From positions 1 to 33,238 of the forward strand of contig JAJXZL010000029.1 of assembly GCA_021780075.1 (NCBI GenBank): a DNA stretch of 33,238 nucleotides. The letters are read 5' to 3'. The DNA is from Acidobacteriota bacterium. Lineage in GTDB: Bacteria > Acidobacteriota > Terriglobia > Terriglobales > Acidobacteriaceae. Positions 31,801 through 33,238 of this stretch are shown here, piece after piece; within the stretch, counting starts at the first letter, position 1, and each line of letters opens with the position of its first letter. The notes under the pieces are model-generated. The model was not told where the DNA came from. It was given only the letters and a program-made list of their open reading frames with translations, and made no database searches. The position numbers and the translations under genes are program-made.

Positions 31801-31953
31801 CGTGTGGATAATGACCTGCACGTCGCTGATGTCGGGAAGTGCATCGAGCGGTACGCGCTGAAGACACCACAGACCGGCGACAAACAGAAGAGCTGCGCCC
31901 GTGAAGACGAAAAAAGGATTGCGTGCACACCAGGCAATGATTCGCGAAATCAT
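28801..31953 (-). CDS. cusA: CusA-family copper/silver RND efflux pump
   Basis: A proton-driven inner-membrane transporter that expels Cu(I)/Ag(I) through a CusCBA-type tripartite pump. The 1050-residue protein has the CusA/CzcA opening (PLDALPDISDVQVII), the proton-relay region GVLIDAAIVMVENGH in TM4, and 12 hydrophobic segments in two halves. The periplasmic metal path carries Met residues in EGSALYMPSALPGIS and NRLDMELTGIKT, at the positions of the CusA methionine cluster, which favours monovalent copper/silver over zinc/cobalt. ATG 31953 is preferred (TGATG overlap with the adaptor stop, GGAGG 6-7 nt upstream) over GTG 31956. It is the second gene after the adaptor; no outer-membrane component is in the window. 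Confidence 0.94.
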   Translation of the reverse strand: MISRIIAWCARNPFFVFTGAALLFVAGLWCLQRVPLDALPDISDVQVIIHTGWQGEPPNVIEDQVTYPIVSALLAAPQVKNVRAQTMFGDSYVFVVFQDGTDLYWARSRVIEYLQQIAGKLPPDVHPAIGPDATGAGWVYEYAIVDRSHNRSLADLRALQDWFLRYQLEAVPGVAEVASIGGFVRQYQVNLDPNKLFSYGISAATVIDRVRQSTNEVGGDVLEMRGAEYMIRGLGYLRSLADLENVPVATKNGTPVLVRDLGTVSFGPDVRRGAADWQGEGETVGGIVVMRYGMNALNVINGVKAKFREIAPSLPSGVEIVTGYDRSWLINESIHTLKRDLIAEAIIVSFVSIVFLFHFRSALVPILTLPIAVLAAFIPMYYLHVSSNIMSLGGLALAVGVLIDAAIVMVENGHRHLAERADVPDGAERRRILVGAAQQVGPALFYSLIIIVVSFLPVFLLEAQEGRMFRPLAWTKTLALIFSSLLSITLVPALMPLCLRGKLRPEARNPVARITQAMYLPVLRWCLRHWKLVIALNLIFLASTIPLYFRLGSQFMPALYEGSALYMPSALPGISITQAVSLMQEQDRIIRTFPEVATVFGTVGRSDSATDNAPLDMYDTTIMLKPREQWRAGMTYEKLIREMDEKLQFPGLTNTWTMPVQNRLDMELTGIKTAIGIKIQGPDLARIEDIGARMQQILSGMPETNSVFAERVSQGFYLNVAVNRPEAARYGLTVADVQSVITSEIGGANIAQNVEGRERFPIAVRYQRDFRDHPEDLSRALIPTPSGEQIPIGAVARVYFSRGPAMIRDEDGALTGYVYLDLKTHDYGGFVNRADKMLQQSLALPAGYTWRWAGEYEFEMRAKERLKIILPIVFFVIFLLLYLVFKSVTEAAVLIFPTLYAMSGGLLLQWMMGYNFSVAVWVGYIALFGIAVETGVVMVVYLHEALQHHAAQGAPMTEAGLEQAVIDGAVQRLRPKLMTVTAVILSLAPILWETGIGSDVMKPIAAPIVGGMITSTIHVLILVPVFFLLIKRRAVRRGLLTAKQEQQATE

Positions 31954-33238
31954 CACATGCCTCCCGCAGCGTTGACGCTCAGTTGCTTTGTGGCAATGGC
32001 CTGTCCATTACGCTGCACGGTCACGGTCACCTTCCAGCTTCCGCCCGTCTCCAGTTGCAGTGGCCCTTCATATTCGCCGCGGCCCTTGCCGGCAAGAGCC
32101 GCTGTGGTGCGCATCGCAGCCATCCCCATAGCAGGCATGGAAGGCATAAAGAAGGTGGCGCTCACCTGCACGCCATCGAGGGGTTTTCCATCAGGGCCGG
32201 CCAGATGAACACGCACGACGTTCGCTCCTTTGCGCGCCGGCGAAGGTTGCGTGGTCAAGTCAATCTGTACCTGTGCAGCAGGCGCGGCGCCCGCTGCCGC
32301 GGAGGGCTGCTGCACTGGGGGCGCAAAGGAGCCAAACGCCGCTTGCAGTTGTGCTTCCGAGTCCACAAGGAAATTGGCCGAACTGACAACCTCGTCGCCG
32401 GCCTTGAGGCCGCTGAGGACAACAACGGAATCGTCGATCTGCGGCCCGGTTTCAATTGTGCGCGGTTCCAGATTGCCGCTTCCGTGATCGATGAATGCGA
32501 TGGCGCGCGAGCCCGCCTGCAGAACTGCGGAGGACGGTATCACCAGTTGCCGCCCTAGGGGTGCCGCGATGGCGACATTCACGTACATCCCCGGCTTGAG
32601 CACAATGCCGGGATTCGAGAAGATGAGGCGCACGCGCACAGTGCGCGTCGTAGCATCTACCTGCGGCAGAATCTGATCGATGCGTCCATTGAAATGGCGT
32701 CCCGGATAGGCATCAACGGTGACTTGCGCAGGATCGCCTGGCTTCAGACGGCCAACATCGCCTTGAAACACGTTGGCGTAGACCCATACCGTGGAGAGAT
32801 CGGCGATCGTGTAGAGCTTCGTATCGGGCTGCACGTAAGCGTTCGGTAGGGCGTTGCGCTCGATGATGTAGCCGGAGACGGGCGAGCCAATCGGGATGTC
32901 GCGTTGTACTTTGCCGCTCTGGTCAAGATCTGCGATTTGCTGCGCCGTAACGCCGAACTGTCGCAGGCGCTCCGCGGAAGCCTGCAACAGCCATCCGCTT
33001 TCACTGGCAGCCATGCTGTGCATGTCCCGCGGAAAAGTCTTCTGGTTCTGCTTGGCCAGCAGATATTCCTGTTCGCTGCTCACAAGGTCTGGGCTGTAGA
33101 TGGTGAACAGATTCTGCCCCTTGCGCACGTATTGGTACGTTGCATTCGCAAAGACATTCTGAATCCACCCTGCAAAGCGTGCCTGCACATACGCGAGCCG
33201 CTGCTCATCGATGTCCACGTTGCCGGGAACGTTCATCT
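31953..33238 (-). CDS. cusB: CusB-like periplasmic adaptor fused to YtkA/FixH-like domain (5' partial)
   Basis: The N-terminus lies beyond the right edge. The visible 428 residues contain an adaptor region (VPGNVDIDEQRLAYVQARFAGWI, YSPDLVSSEQEYL), the coiled-coil/lipoyl part with IPIGSPVSGYIIERNALPNAYVQ, and the beta-barrel WVYANVFQGDVGRLKPGDPAQVTV. This is the membrane-fusion protein linking CusA to an outer-membrane channel. After a Pro/Ala linker, about 95 C-terminal residues form a separate domain with MPSMPAMGMAAM and GEYEGPLQLETGGSWKVTVTV, the YtkA/FixH-type beta-sandwich. The stop overlaps the cusA start. Metal binding by the Met run is plausible but not shown. Confidence 0.9.
   Translation of the reverse strand, partial: MNVPGNVDIDEQRLAYVQARFAGWIQNVFANATYQYVRKGQNLFTIYSPDLVSSEQEYLLAKQNQKTFPRDMHSMAASESGWLLQASAERLRQFGVTAQQIADLDQSGKVQRDIPIGSPVSGYIIERNALPNAYVQPDTKLYTIADLSTVWVYANVFQGDVGRLKPGDPAQVTVDAYPGRHFNGRIDQILPQVDATTRTVRVRLIFSNPGIVLKPGMYVNVAIAAPLGRQLVIPSSAVLQAGSRAIAFIDHGSGNLEPRTIETGPQIDDSVVVLSGLKAGDEVVSSANFLVDSEAQLQAAFGSFAPPVQQPSAAAGAAPAAQVQIDLTTQPSPARKGANVVRVHLAGPDGKPLDGVQVSATFFMPSMPAMGMAAMRTTAALAGKGRGEYEGPLQLETGGSWKVTVTVQRNGQAIATKQLSVNAAGGM

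Noticed and set aside
31318..32208. 296-residue plus-strand frame opposite cusA/cusB
   Set aside because: Antisense to strongly supported genes, with no domain or start signal.

Overview
The window is one continuous stretch of a GC-rich, gene-dense bacterial chromosome with short gaps between genes. The best guess for the host is an Acidobacteriota member (Terriglobia/Acidobacteriaceae type). This rests on the kinds of proteins present: a DUF2934 protein, a DUF6599-like protein, a reaction-centre-cytochrome-like c-type cytochrome in a non-phototroph setting, a carboxypeptidase-regulatory-like/TPR secreted protein and a PagL-like protein. It has not been tested by a search. I found no insertion sequence, phage, CRISPR array or rRNA.

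Layout. 1-2484 (+): end of a probable pyrR, then pyrB-pyrC (de novo pyrimidine synthesis, ATGA overlap). 2514-4629 (-): small accessory genes, namely DUF2934 with a histone-H1-like tail, a PagL-like outer-membrane protein, a STAS-domain protein and an unknown protein. 4771-5622: a damaged locus holding only the C-terminal half of an alditol/lactone oxidase, preceded by a 19-bp direct repeat and a long C/G homopolymer tract. 5644-7860: two unknown proteins and an acyl desaturase. 7999-9381 (-): a secreted protein with repeated DRP motifs. 9481-11257 (+): Bcp peroxiredoxin, overlapping 3-methyladenine glycosylase, then a dihaem cytochrome c. 11267-14587 (-): GH30 glycosidase, moaC and moeA. 14730-15974 (-): secreted TPR protein. 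16404-18274 (+): GNAT acetyltransferase and trmFO (GTGA overlap). 18409-20586: two divergent secreted or membrane proteins. 20587-20951: an AT-rich gap that appears to encode a free-standing small RNA (strong promoter, about 85 nt, strong terminator). 21310: tRNA-Thr(CGT). 21482-24788: DCC-family protein, hemL, MsrQ-like haem membrane protein and a TauE/SafE transporter. 24852-27532: polysaccharide deacetylase divergent from panB-panC (pantothenate). 27588: Fpg/Nei glycosylase. 28589: tRNA-Leu(CAG). 28801-33238 (-): CusA-CusB copper/silver RND efflux genes; the CusB-like adaptor carries a C-terminal YtkA/FixH-like Met-rich domain and runs off the window end.

Most of the window is housekeeping metabolism and repair: pyrimidine, molybdopterin, haem and pantothenate synthesis, tRNA modification, base excision repair and peroxide defence. 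The most noteworthy items are the sRNA candidate at about 20843-20928 with an upstream palindrome, the broken oxidase locus beside a potential G-quadruplex tract, the DRP-repeat secreted protein, the CusB fusion, and the PagL-like protein that lacks the canonical active-site Glu.
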